Of a stretch of DNA of 64,000 nt, positions 23,540 to 33,525 are shown piece by piece. Origin of the DNA: Anisus vortex (lineage: Eukaryota > Mollusca > Gastropoda > Planorbidae). The notes under the pieces were generated by a model. It worked only from the letters and a program-made list of their open reading frames with translations, did not search any database and was not told the DNA's origin. Numbering within the stretch: position 1 is the stretch's first letter; the number at the start of each line of letters is the position of its first letter. The stretch spans positions 6,374,411-6,438,410 of the forward strand of contig OX421509.1 of assembly GCA_949126835.1 (NCBI GenBank). The letters run 5' to 3'. A program made the translations under genes and the position numbers.

Positions 23540-25000
23540 AGGCCTAAATGAATCAAATTTTGTTTCACTATTTATATTTCATTAGGCCTACAATATAAAT
23601 TGTTCAATAGTACTTAGTATGGGGATACCAGTTTTGAATTACCATGCTATTTTACTAATTTGTGCACTTTTTCCCCCTTGCATGATCTTCCCCCCCCCCA
23701 TAAGTCTTAGTTTATTTGTTACATCTTTTGAGCTCATAATTAAAAGGCTAATAATAGCAAGCCTGTGACTATATATATATATGTGCCATAGCCTACGTTA
23801 TGCCAATTCCCAACCTGATATGATTTAATATTAGGCCAATAATACTAATTAGTTAGGGCCTACAAATAGGTCTAGCCTATCATACATCAAATAAAAATAC
23901 ATAGTTAACATAGGCCTAGTAGGCCTAACATGTAGGCCCTTAGATTAAAGTTTAAACATAGCTAGGCTAGGTCAACTAATTTAAGCAAACTCAAACAATA
24001 GAAAGACCTAGGCCTACACTACACATTATTAAATATATATATATAGTATAGCATAGCCCTATAGGCCATAGCCATAGGCATAGCCGCATAGGCCTATACC
24101 TACGCTATAATGCTAAAGGCTAGGCTATAAATACTATAATATATGTCACTATAGTCTATAGCGCGGCTATAGACTATAGGCCTAAGGCCTAAGGCTAAGG
24201 CCTACTATTTTCGTAGAAACAGCGGAAATTAGTAATATGATTAAATTAAATATGATAGGCTACTAGATTTTAATATAAATGATAGTGGATAAACTGGATA
24301 GGCTAGGGAAGGCCTACTATTACATTATACTTATACATTATAAATTATAACTCAAACTGGATAGGCCTAGTCTATGCTACATATAATTTACCGGTCATGA
24401 TTAATTCAATTATTTTCTGATACTGATAGGCCTACACTGACAGACGTAGGCTACAGATAGTCTACACCAGTCTACGACAACTCTATATAGTCTATAGTAA
24501 ATAGTAACTCTATACAATTAATAATAATATACTAATAATAGCCCTAATAAAACTTAATAGGCCTAGACTATATTAATAGGCAACATGTCTACTATCAATA
24601 GGCTAAATAATTATAATTGATAATTGTCAATAGTTCTACGAAAATTACAAATACTATTACAGTAAAGTCTAAAGTATTATCATTTATTATGTAAAGCAAT
24701 GTATAAGTATGCCTACCTTAAAAATTATATATAGACCTAAAATTATTCCGAACTAGACACTTAGTAGGCTATTATAATTATAAATTCATTCAATAAACTT
24801 GACTAGCCTACTACTACTAGACACACAAAGACTTAACATTGTTTTTATATTGTAAATATTTTTTTTAACTTTAGAAAGGAGATAACTTTCGATTTGAAAT
24901 TTAAAACAATGATTATTTAGATTTGGCTTTCGTTTTTTATTTTATTTTGGCTACAATATTTTGCTGGCCAAAAAATTATGTCTTTGCTTATCTCTCCCTA
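23540..25000. other. AT-rich, AGGCCTA-rich non-coding stretch
   Basis: No gene. The palindrome TAGGCCTA and half-forms (AGGCCTA, TAGGCTA) recur many times, most densely at 24040-24210. Dinucleotide TA runs lie near 23772 and 24032. Confidence 0.6.
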
Positions 25001-25220
25001 TAGCATTGGAAGTGCTAACTTAGGTGTTCTGGCGGTCGCGCACATCCACGACTACCAATCTTTCTAGGAAGTGAGAAAATCTAACGAACTTTTAATGTGC
25101 TATCAACTTCGTCGCGTAACAACGAAGGAGGAGGGCTAATTAAAAATTATAGTCCCGCCCACTAATTGCGCGCTTACGGCGGCTTGAGTGTTTATTATTT
25201 AGTCTGGCATCAGACTAGCA

Positions 25221-26588
25221 TAGGGTTGCTAGATACATTGATACCAAAAGGAGGACACAGGAGGACACAGAGAGATAAAAAGGAGGACAAAGGAGGACAC
25301 ATGGGTACCAAAAGGAGGACACATTAAGTGTTTCATTTAAATCATAAAAAAAAATCAATTGACTTTTTTTTTTCAAAATGCAACTATACTACATTATTTT
25401 CAAAACTAAAGAGTCTATTCTACACTTAATACATTATTATCTTTCTTAATTATACAACTTATTTCTATGACGAGTCAACTTTTTGCAGAAGATCCTCGTT
25501 AGCAAGCACACGTGTATAAAACTGTTCACTTGCAAGATTTTTAATGTTGTAAGCATTAACTGAGAGTCTGTTTCTTTACTGTGTCCATTTTAGAATTAAG
25601 TGATAGTCTGTTTCTTTACATTGTCCATTTAGGCCGGCTTTGTGATGCCGGCTGGTACTGCAGTTAGTTCACCGGACTGTCAATCACGACAGTTCTAGCC
25701 CAGTCGCTGACCGATCCCTACCGCCCCGTGGGAGTTTTGGGCCTAGTAGACGTAATAATCTTCTTCCTAAAAAGGAACGTCTGTAAACGTATAAGATAAT
25801 TGAGCGTTTATCAATGAGAACACTCTTTCCACATCGCCATTGTGTACAGTGATTCAGAAAAAAAGTTAACAAATTTTTTGTAACTCTGAAAAGCAAATTC
25901 CATTTGGGGAACTTTGAAAAAACAAAGTCCACTGCTCATGCAAGCGTCTTTGAAAAAACTTTGTTCATTCTTTTTTTGTACAAATGATTTGAGATTGCAC
26001 AATTGGTCAAACAATTTCATGGCAAAAAAGTACAAGGAAATTGAATAAACTTCTCAATGTTTAGCGTAATTATCACCTTCTTAATTAATTTAACCATCTT
26101 ACTTGTAAACTAGGATAAAAGTTTCCCAATATGGCTAAAAAGATCTTGAAATAGGACATTTACCTTCACTCTAAAACGTGCATCCTTTGTCTTAATATCA
26201 TTGTGAGTCACTAACGTATATTATATCGCCTGTTATATTTTGTAACAATGAAGCTGTTACATAGGTACATTTGAATGTATGCTTGCAAGGGGAAGTGAGG
26301 TTGGGCAAGAGAAGATCGGTGGACAATTAATCTAACAACACATTAGATAACACAACCGAATTCATAACCCTTTTACTGCTAAAAACTCCGGCGTTTTGCT
26401 TTACCCGTCCCATCCACTTATTGACAGTAAAAAAACAACATAAAAAGTTTTAAAAAAAAAGGATTCTTAAAACCTTTGGCGTACAAAAACTGGATATCTT
26501 AAATATTTTTAGCTTTGCCTGCCGGATGGAGGACACAGGGCTGAAAAGGACGACATGTCCCCCTTTTGCCGGACGTCTGGCAACCCTA
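25221..26588 (-). mobile_element. hAT element with 8-bp target duplication, transposase remnant
   Basis: Ends are TAGGGTTGCTAG and CTGGCAACCCTA, inverted with one mismatch, directly flanked by GACTAGCA at 25213-25220 and 26589-26596. Both ends carry AGGAGGACACA-type subterminal repeats. On the minus strand a decayed hAT C-terminal dimerisation motif (GDVERVFSLINAQLSYTFTD) reads near 25845-25785, and further transposase-like residues lie up to about 26035 in shifted frames. At 1368 bp with broken frames it is non-autonomous. It sits inside the right arm of the 11.7-kb unit and is therefore younger than it. Confidence 0.85.
25625..25745 (+). mobile_element. tRNA-like SINE fragment within the hAT element
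   Basis: CAGTTAGTTCACCGGACTGTCAA and CGCTGACCGATCCCTACCGC match the segment at 30533-30612. The A-box-like part is preserved and the B box is poor. Probably a SINE rather than a tRNA gene. Confidence 0.55.
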
Positions 26589-26814
26589 GACTAGCATCAT
26601 ATTATATTATGAGAAAATATATTGCGCATTTTCTGGAAAATTCGAAAATAGTCGTGATATATAAGGTCTCACAAAAATGTATTTCGTTAATTCCATTAAA
26701 AAATTAATAAAATTATTATTTCCTAGTTCGGTTTGTTAACAGTACGAAAAGGCATGGGGGGGGGGGGGGGGTCTTAAAAATCGAAATGCCAAATTGATTA
26801 CATCGCCCCTGTGT

Positions 26815-27116
26815 AGTCGCTAAAATGAGAGTCGCTATTTTGCCCAGTCGCTATTTTGAAGTCGCTGTTTTGACAGTCGCTGTTTTGACAGTCGCTATTT
26901 TGAAGTCGCTGTTTTGAGAGTCGCTGTTTTGACAGTCGCTATTTTGAAGTCGCTGTTTTGACAGTCGCTATTTTGAAGTCGCTGTTTTGACAGTCGCTAT
27001 TTTGAAGTCGCTGTTTTGAGAGTCGCTATTTTGAAGTCGCTGTTTTGACAGTCGCTATTTTGAAGTCGCTGTTTTGAGAGTCGCTGTTTTGACAGTCGCT
27101 ATTTTGCCCCCGAGCC
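26815..27116 (+). repeat. Right terminal array of the 11.7-kb unit
   Basis: About twenty alternating units AGTCGCTGTTTTGAC (15 bp) and AGTCGCTATTTTGA (14 bp), ending in TTTTGCCCCCGAGCC. It is longer and more regular than the left array. Confidence 0.93.
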
Positions 27117-27117
27117 A

Positions 27118-27430
27118 TTGAATCTATTGTTAAGAGGGAAATTGGCATTTTTTCATTTTAAACTTCCGAAAAATTGGCATCAAAATGTGACGATTTGCGG
27201 AGAATTTGAAATGAATGTCTACTTAGGAAAGTTATCTGTTGTCAACTGCAAGGCATTCGCTCTACTTTCAGCTTTTGGTTCAATTTACACTAGTGAGCAT
27301 ATTTTATCGCTCATGAAGCTGTTTTAAGCATACAAAGAGGTCACTTAAAATTGACCACTCAGAAGTGACCAAATATGTACCTGACATTGAACAATTAGCG
27401 AAATGCATTCAAGGAAAAGACACTTATTAA
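27118..27430 (+). pseudogene. Possible hAT transposase C-terminal remnant
   Basis: A 69-codon frame from 27118 ends with LLSAFGSIYTSEHILSLMKLF, then a stop, with EVT and KYVPDIEQLAKCIQ in the continuing sequence. This resembles the 'FGSTYxCExxFSxMK' region of ZBED5/GTF2IRD2-type hAT proteins. There are several stops and it is short. It abuts the right end of the 11.7-kb unit. Confidence 0.5.
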
Positions 27431-29173
27431 TTGATAGGCCTACATTACATTCAAAAGAGTTATTATACTCATCTATCTTAATTAGGCATAATTATAATTA
27501 TTTCTAAAACAAATTTGTTTGTTTTATTTTTGTAATAAATATAACAGGATTATATAATGAAACTATTGTAATTAATAATGTTTTTTTAAAAAAAATCAAC
27601 TCCTTAAATTATTGACTTTCATGATGCAGAAGATGTTTATTTACAACGTAAATTACGGTAACTGTTTTTACATCTAATTACACAATAATGCTGATTTTGT
27701 AAAAAGAAATAATAATTTAAAAGCAACAATAGTTATATTGGAAAAAAAACAACTTTACTCGTTTTTCATCACTATGATCGAATTTGGAGAATGTCATTAA
27801 TAAAAATAATAATAATGGTAATATTTGTATGGCGCAGCCAACAAACATAATGTAAGCTCAGAATACGGACTAAAGGGAGATTATTAACCAGTATTCTATG
27901 AGTTAATATTTCTAAAGTTTCTTTTTTTTTGTTTCCTTCAAAAAACTGGCTTATAATTTATAACTTTAAATGTTACCTTATTGTTCTATATTATTACTGT
28001 GTCTTCTAAAGGCGTGTAATATTATATACTGAATAATGATAACATAAAAACTTGAGCACACATTGGATAATTCAGACGAAAGTTTATTGCATACAATCGT
28101 CAGTGTACGAAGCACATGGTTCACAATAGTTATTCTTAAACCCAAATTTTCAATTGTACTATAAAATCTATAAAATATTTTTTCATATATCATCATATAA
28201 TTATCATCTCTCGAGCACTAAATCTTGCTCCTTATAAGATTTTTTAATTATTCAAACACTTTTCAATGTCCTAACTTTATACTTGAATCAACTTAAGTTA
28301 CACTTTTAGTTCAACAGAACTTATTATAAAAAATAACCTTCTATCTCAAGGAATCCAACATATCTTTCACCCCACAATTCGCTCCCTTGTCAACTCTGGA
28401 TCACTCATACAAAATCATGATTTTCTTACATATTTCTTTTGCACACTTCACTACTATCTGTTTATTTAGGGAAAAACTTCTTTTGCACACTTCACTACTG
28501 TTTATTTTTTTCGGGAAAAACTTCACTCACTCATTCAACTGTTTAAAATCATGTTGCAGTGAATAAAACTAAACTGTAACATTAAAGTTATCAAACTATA
28601 AAAGATAGTTGAACATTATATAAACATCAGGCTATATGACTAAAGACTTTATATGTACGGTGCTAAAAGTTACATTAACTACCCAGTTTGTATGATCACT
28701 AGGTACCGATTCCGTTTAAACTGAAATTGTCTAATACAACACTGTGAGACTCACCAGTAATAAGATATAAGCTGAAATCTCAGTTATGCAGAGATCAAAA
28801 TAAGAATGTATAGCAATTACTAGAATAATATCTTGACAACTAAATTCAAATGTTGATACATTAACTTTTAATGTGTAAGTTGATAAATGAAATTGTGTAT
28901 TAGCAGTGAATGGATAAAAAAATATGCTAATAACAAACAGGTTTATTTGTTATTAAATATAAAACGCTTTAATGATTTTCTCTATAATGCTCCTTTTCTT
29001 TTGGTCTTGGTCTTGCTAAGCCACAAAATAAATTTCCTTTTAAAAATAATAGAGATAAATAGTTTAATGTTCACGCTGTTGGCACGCTGAATGATTTAGA
29101 AATCCTAGTTTGGCACACTATAAGCAAAAGGTTGCCGATCCCTGTTATAGACCTGTATATAAATTCTTTTCAG
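27431..29173. other. Intron sequence, no exon seen
   Basis: AT-rich. A LINE-tail-like TAATAATGGTAATATTTGTATGG lies near 27808. A duplication of TTTTGCACACTTCACTACT and GGGAAAAACTTC lies at 28436-28530. GGTTGCCGATCCCTG at 29132-29146 looks like the end of a small hAT-type element just before exon B. Confidence 0.5.
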
Positions 29174-29338
29174 GATACTGCACAGCAAGCAACTCAAGCA
29201 CAAACACAAGTAAAGAGTTCTATGTCGCTTGTAACCCAAACGAAGGATTCAAACTCGTGACCAGCGGTTCAGTTACAGCCTGTGTGTGGGTGTCTACCAA
29301 CAAAGTCAACTACTTCACCGCTAGAGATGACTGCAAAG
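29174..29338 (+). CDS. Lectin gene 1, exon B: start of the C-type lectin domain
   Basis: Exon of 165 bp between acceptor ATTCTTTTCAG and donor GCAAAG/GTAAAG, phase 1 at both ends. It encodes a short Cys-bearing linker (GYCTASNSSTNTSKEF) and then the first CTLD strand and helix: GSVTACVWVS, ending NYFTARDDCK. The final Cys is the expected first cysteine of the long-range CTLD disulfide. Its twin at 59961-60125 has the same length and phase and the same ending (TARDDCK), so these are true exons of a duplicated gene. Asn-Ser-Ser and Asn-Thr-Ser make possible N-glycosylation sites, fitting a secreted protein. Confidence 0.85.
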
Positions 29339-32300
29339 GTAAAGAACTATAATTTTTATATAAATCGAGGCCGAATGGTTGCAATCTAGTTATTTTAGTC
29401 GCCTGCCATATTGAAATCATCTAACTAATCAATATGTTTATTTTTTCATGGATAAAGTTAGCTTTATAAGCTTAAACATATGTCTCATCTATTCTTTCTT
29501 TATATACATATTTCTATTACACTCTATTTACATCCTACCATTACGTACTTAAAACGTTGTTCTTTACATTTATATAAAATTTATTAGGAAACACAATTTA
29601 TAGCACAAGCCGTTGAAAAATTTAAGAATCAGGTTTAATATTATCACGAATGCGTTTGACATTAAAACTTAAGAAACAAATCTCAAAAAGTGACACTGGT
29701 GATACATTAGTGAAAATAAGGAATAATAATTACTCTTAAAATACTATCCCGCCCTATCTGTTGGTCTTGAAACCATATAGATGCAATTATCCTCTTATCG
29801 TAAACATGTAATCAATTCAAGTTTCCATTTTTTTGTATCAATAAAGCAATTTTATCATATCTTATTACAGACGCTCCTTCTATTAAGACGATTATTGTGT
29901 CCTACGCTCACCCGTGGTCCGAGTCTAGTCTTGCATTTTTTATTGTTATATATTAAATGTTGTTAAGCTACTGGTTTTCCTTGTTTGTTCAGGCAACCCA
30001 TTCCATGCCTGCATTACACTCTTAGATCCTCCGTATTGTGACATCTTTTATCAACATATAGAAAAGGTATTTCCGCCCTTATAAGTAAAAAAAAAACAAC
30101 TACACAAGATTTTCATTCTAATCAAGCTTCTACCACTGATCTATAAAAAGAATTGACAAATCCTACATATAAAATGTGTATGCGCAAATTGAGACTAGAA
30201 CTGAACTTTATTTATCCGTAAAAAACGATTTATAGCACTGTAGGTCTATGGTGCGGCGATAATTTTAGGGGGGGGGGGGCGCTGATGTTCCTGGAGGCGA
30301 TGGGGAGGGGGCGGTGAAGGAGAAGTTGGCGGTACAATCTTACTGGATATAATTTGAACACCTGAGCTATTTGAATCATTGGTTTTTGGATGAAATGTGA
30401 TATAAACGCAAATGCTGCTATATATATGTGATATCCCCCAACAGTAGGCCTACTTATTATTATATTAATAAGAAATAGGAATTGCATGGAATTTTCGAAC
30501 AAGTAGGTGTCAATATTAGACAAGAATGGTGTGCGGCCACCTGATCCTGTGGTTAGTTTACCGGACTGTCAACAGTCGCGGGTTCAGTCCCTGCCGCCGA
30601 CCGATCCCTGTCGATATTCTAATATTAATGATAATTTGATCTCAGTTTAACTGAGATTACCATATATGTATTGTACGATTAGATACGGTATAGAAATCAT
30701 CGTTAAACGGAATAGATATGTACTACTCATACATACTTGGTAGTTAATGTAATGTTTTAAATAATGCATATACATTTTTAGTCATATAATCAATATTTAT
30801 ATAATTTTAAAATAGTTTTTACAGTTCGATCATTTCAAATTTATAAATTGGAAGCCACTTTTGTTTATAAAAGAAAAAAAAACTTAGGAATTTTAGGATT
30901 TTGAATTTTCTGCTTTATCAGTCATCGTATTGTAAAAGATTTTGCATTGCCTTTTTTTTTGGTTGGCTTGCTTGTGCCATTGGAAATCCCTCTGCGTGCC
31001 AAGTGTGGCACGCGTACCGTAGGTTGCCGACGCTTGCACTAGAGGATAGAAGAACAAAGAGAAAAATGTAATAATTCATAACGTATTAAACTAGGTTTAG
31101 AAATACAACACTGTAACAACCTGCAATGCTCAGATAAACATAAAGACACAAACTTTCCTTGTTTTTTATGCCTGAACAAATGCACTTTGGAACTCTTTCT
31201 TCCCATGTGTCATCCGGGCATGGAATGCAAAAATACATGACTAGGAAGCAATAATCTTGTTTCTAGAAGGAGCGTCTGTAATATATCTATAATAGTGGTT
31301 ATGCCCGTCAAAATGATGGAGAACGAATTACTACAATGTGTTTTGTTAAGAGTGAAAGAAAAAAGACTATTAAAATATAAACTTGAATGAGAACGTTTCT
31401 TTTCGGTATTTAGTTTTTGTGCTTTTTACTTGTTTCTAGTCGCCCCGACCCACTACTGTACTCATGATTTGGCATTGTTTTTCTGTTGTTGGTTTTTTTT
31501 TGGCTTTTTTCCAACCCCGTAGTTCGAGGGAGTCTTCAGTTTTGCGTCCAGCACCTGCAAGCGGCACTCCGGGGTCGGGTCAGACTGAGTCAGGGTTTCT
31601 GTGGGCTGAGGTGGGGTAGGCCTATGGTCCATTCTCCGCCATCCTCAGAGCTCATCAAATGGTTGGAACACTCATATGTGCTTTTTTTTTAAATTTAGAT
31701 TTTGGGTAAGCTCTGTGGAATCGTCGCACTCTGGATCCAGGCCTCTTCACGACATTACATACCGTCTCAGTGCTAGTACCCCCCCCCCCCAGCAGGGGGC
31801 GCGCAAAGACCTCTATTCATGGTAGTGCATTCCGGACTTATGTCAAACAGCACCACAAAGGAGATGTGAGTTTTACGTGCCGGGGTTATACCCAATGCAC
31901 AACCCAATATTGTCGCATTTTACGACATGCAAGTTGAACTTCTAAGCAGTGGGGTTATTCGTTCACCTGATCATTGGCATGACCCCGATATATATAAGAT
32001 AAGATAACATAGTTTAGTTAACCCGTTTTCTGTTAGAATGCCTTTGGATTAGAATTCGTCTGTACTTTTAAAATTAGAAAAGAGTGGACTTACAACCTTA
32101 TATTTGTCATGTTAACGTCAAGTTTCGAATCGCCATTAACGTTTTCTGATTGGCTAACTGTTAGTCAAGAAGGCAGTGCTAAATAAGAAATCAGATAAGA
32201 TAAAGGGTTATCTTTTCTTGTTTTTGAGGGTCTCACTCTAGACTTTGATCGTATAGAAAATATCGTTTCCTAATGCTGAAAAAGATTGAAGGTCCGTGAA

Positions 32301-32398
32301 ACATAGAATCATCGGAATGCTTTGTCTAAAAGGTTTTTCTGCTGAATAATTGATGTGTGAGATATACTTGTTTATCTTAAATATTAAATGTCCTTTAG
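29339..32398. other. Intron B-C with small repeats
   Basis: No exon seen. 29868-30020 is a dispersed repeat also present near 58620-58750. 30533-30612 is a tRNA-like SINE head. 30990-31040 carries GTGCCA/TGGCACGC and GGTTGCCGACG motifs of a hAT-like small element. The rest is AT-rich with short homopolymers. Confidence 0.5.
30533..30612 (+). mobile_element. tRNA-derived SINE head
   Basis: TGTGGTTAGTTTACCGG resembles a tRNA A box and GGGTTCAGTCCC a B box, spaced as in a tRNA. The acceptor stem does not pair well, and a relative lies at 25625-25745, so it reads as a SINE and not a functional tRNA. Confidence 0.6.
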
Positions 32399-32596
32399 AA
32401 AAAATGCTTTCATTTACTGCAGCCAGATCATCTCACCTGTATACACTGAAGACTTTGGAGAAATTGACGTTACTGCAAAACAACTACCTGTTCGAGCTTT
32501 GGGTCGGTCTGAATGATATTGATATAGAAGGCACATACAGATGGGAGGACGATAACACCGTCTGCAATAACAGCTGCATTCAACAAATCTTCCAAA
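32399..32596 (+). CDS. Lectin gene 1, exon C: CTLD core
   Basis: Exon of 198 bp, acceptor AATGTCCTTTAG, donor TTCCAAA/GTAAAT, phase 1 at both ends. It carries the CTLD helix 2 and the hallmark WIGL-type motif as ELWVGLNDIDIEGTYRWEDD, then TVCNNSC. The WVGL and WED placement is what defines the C-type lectin fold. The loop that would follow, where EPN or QPD normally sets sugar preference, runs into exon D and does not show either tripeptide. Calcium-dependent sugar binding is therefore uncertain. Confidence 0.88.
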
Positions 32597-32774
32597 GTAA
32601 ATCTAAAAATCACTTTTACTTACATCTTTTTAAAAAGTTAATTAGTCCCTTCCAAGCTGCAAATATTTTTACCACCTTCCAATTTGACCTGAGGCCACCT
32701 ACACACACACATACACATACTGCCTAATGTCTGAGTTTGAATCATTGTAAAGGTTATTTTTTTTCTTTTCTGGT

Positions 32775-32945
32775 AAGATTGGTGTGTCCATGAATCTACA
32801 CAGCTCTGGTTAAGATTACTTGTGTCAAATTAAAGGCGGATGAGCATTGAGATGGGCACATAATCCCCTAGTATTCCATGGCCACGGAAATTTGTGAACG
32901 CTGCTTCGCAGGCCATACATCTAACAAGAAAACTTTACTTTAATC
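32775..32945 (+). mobile_element. SINE body copy, plus orientation
   Basis: TAAAGGCGGATGAGCAT, CACATAATCCCCTAGTAT and GTGAACGCTGCTTCGCAGGCCA match the 3' half of the SINE at 42655-42930. It lies in the short intron between exons C and D. Confidence 0.75.
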
Positions 32946-33189
32946 CCCTTGAACTATTTGTGACTATCTTGTTCCCATCCAAATTATGCCGACACTGAAC
33001 TTTTTGCCCCCCTCCCTCCCCTCCCGTCCCTTTGACCTCCCACCTTGCCACCGTGGCCATGCTATTGTTGATGGGAAGGGAGTGGGGGGGGGGCAATGTA
33101 TTACGACAGTGCTACTTTGTTATGCTTTAAAACAAAAAATGTATACTTCATTTTGTGCAAGAAATTCATTTCATTCCTCTATATTTCAG

Positions 33190-33332
33190 GACCTCTGGAT
33201 AACTTTGAGAATTCTGAAGACTGCGTAGAGTATTACTTAAGGGATCCGTACATAGCTCCCATTTTGAATGACTGCAGATGCTCCTATAATTTTAATTATA
33301 TTTGTGAGAAACCTTTCTTCAATTTCCCTTAA
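33190..33332 (+). CDS. Lectin gene 1, exon D: CTLD end and stop codon
   Basis: Acceptor CCTCTATATTTCAG, phase 1 entry, TAA stop at 33330-33332. It completes the domain with GPLDNFENSEDCVEYY (second cysteine), NDCRCS (equivalent to the WND-C stretch, without its Trp) and NYICEK (last cysteine). With exons B and C all four canonical CTLD cysteines are present. The protein ends nine residues after the last cysteine, so the CTLD is C-terminal and there is no membrane anchor. No AATAAA lies close downstream; the first clear one is near 33665. Confidence 0.88.
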
Positions 33333-33401
33333 TGCAACGAACCTTGATAGGCTCTATTCTTTTATTTTTTTTAAAATATAATTTGTAGCTTAGACCACTA
33401 C

Positions 33402-33525
33402 TTTCAGTTTTCCACTAAATGTCAGTTGTCCACTAAATGTCAGTAGTCCACTAAATGTCAGTTGTCCACTAAATGTCAGTTGTCCACTAAATGTCAGTTG
33501 TCCACTAAATGTCAGCTATCCATAG
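33402..33525 (+). repeat. 18-bp minisatellite in the presumed 3' UTR
   Basis: Six to seven tandem copies of TTGTCCACTAAATGTCAG starting about 70 bp after the lectin stop codon. Confidence 0.93.

Larger units (their letters stand above)
15433..27116. mobile_element. Large (11.7 kb) DNA transposon-like unit with repeat-array termini and 9-bp target duplication
   Basis: Left end GGCATCCGGGCAAAATAG; right end, reverse-complemented, GGCTCGGGGGCAAAATAG. Both continue as YGACTGTCAAAACAGCGACT and then into arrays of the same short repeat in opposite orientation. ATTGAATCT directly flanks both ends (15424-15432 and 27117-27125). Inner parts of the arms also match in inverted orientation around CGTGGATGTGCGCG and CTAAGTTAGCA (about 16415-16470 and 25000-25050). 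The arms therefore look like long terminal inverted repeats, about 0.7 kb each once inserts are discounted. A 9-bp duplication and repeat-bearing long ends suggest a Mutator-like or related element. No transposase of its own was recognised; the interior is filled by later insertions and satellites. Confidence 0.65.

Noticed and set aside
15433..27116. Polinton/Maverick interpretation of the large inverted-repeat unit
   Set aside because: No DNA polymerase B, integrase, ATPase or capsid genes inside, and the duplication is 9 bp rather than the 6 bp typical of Polintons.
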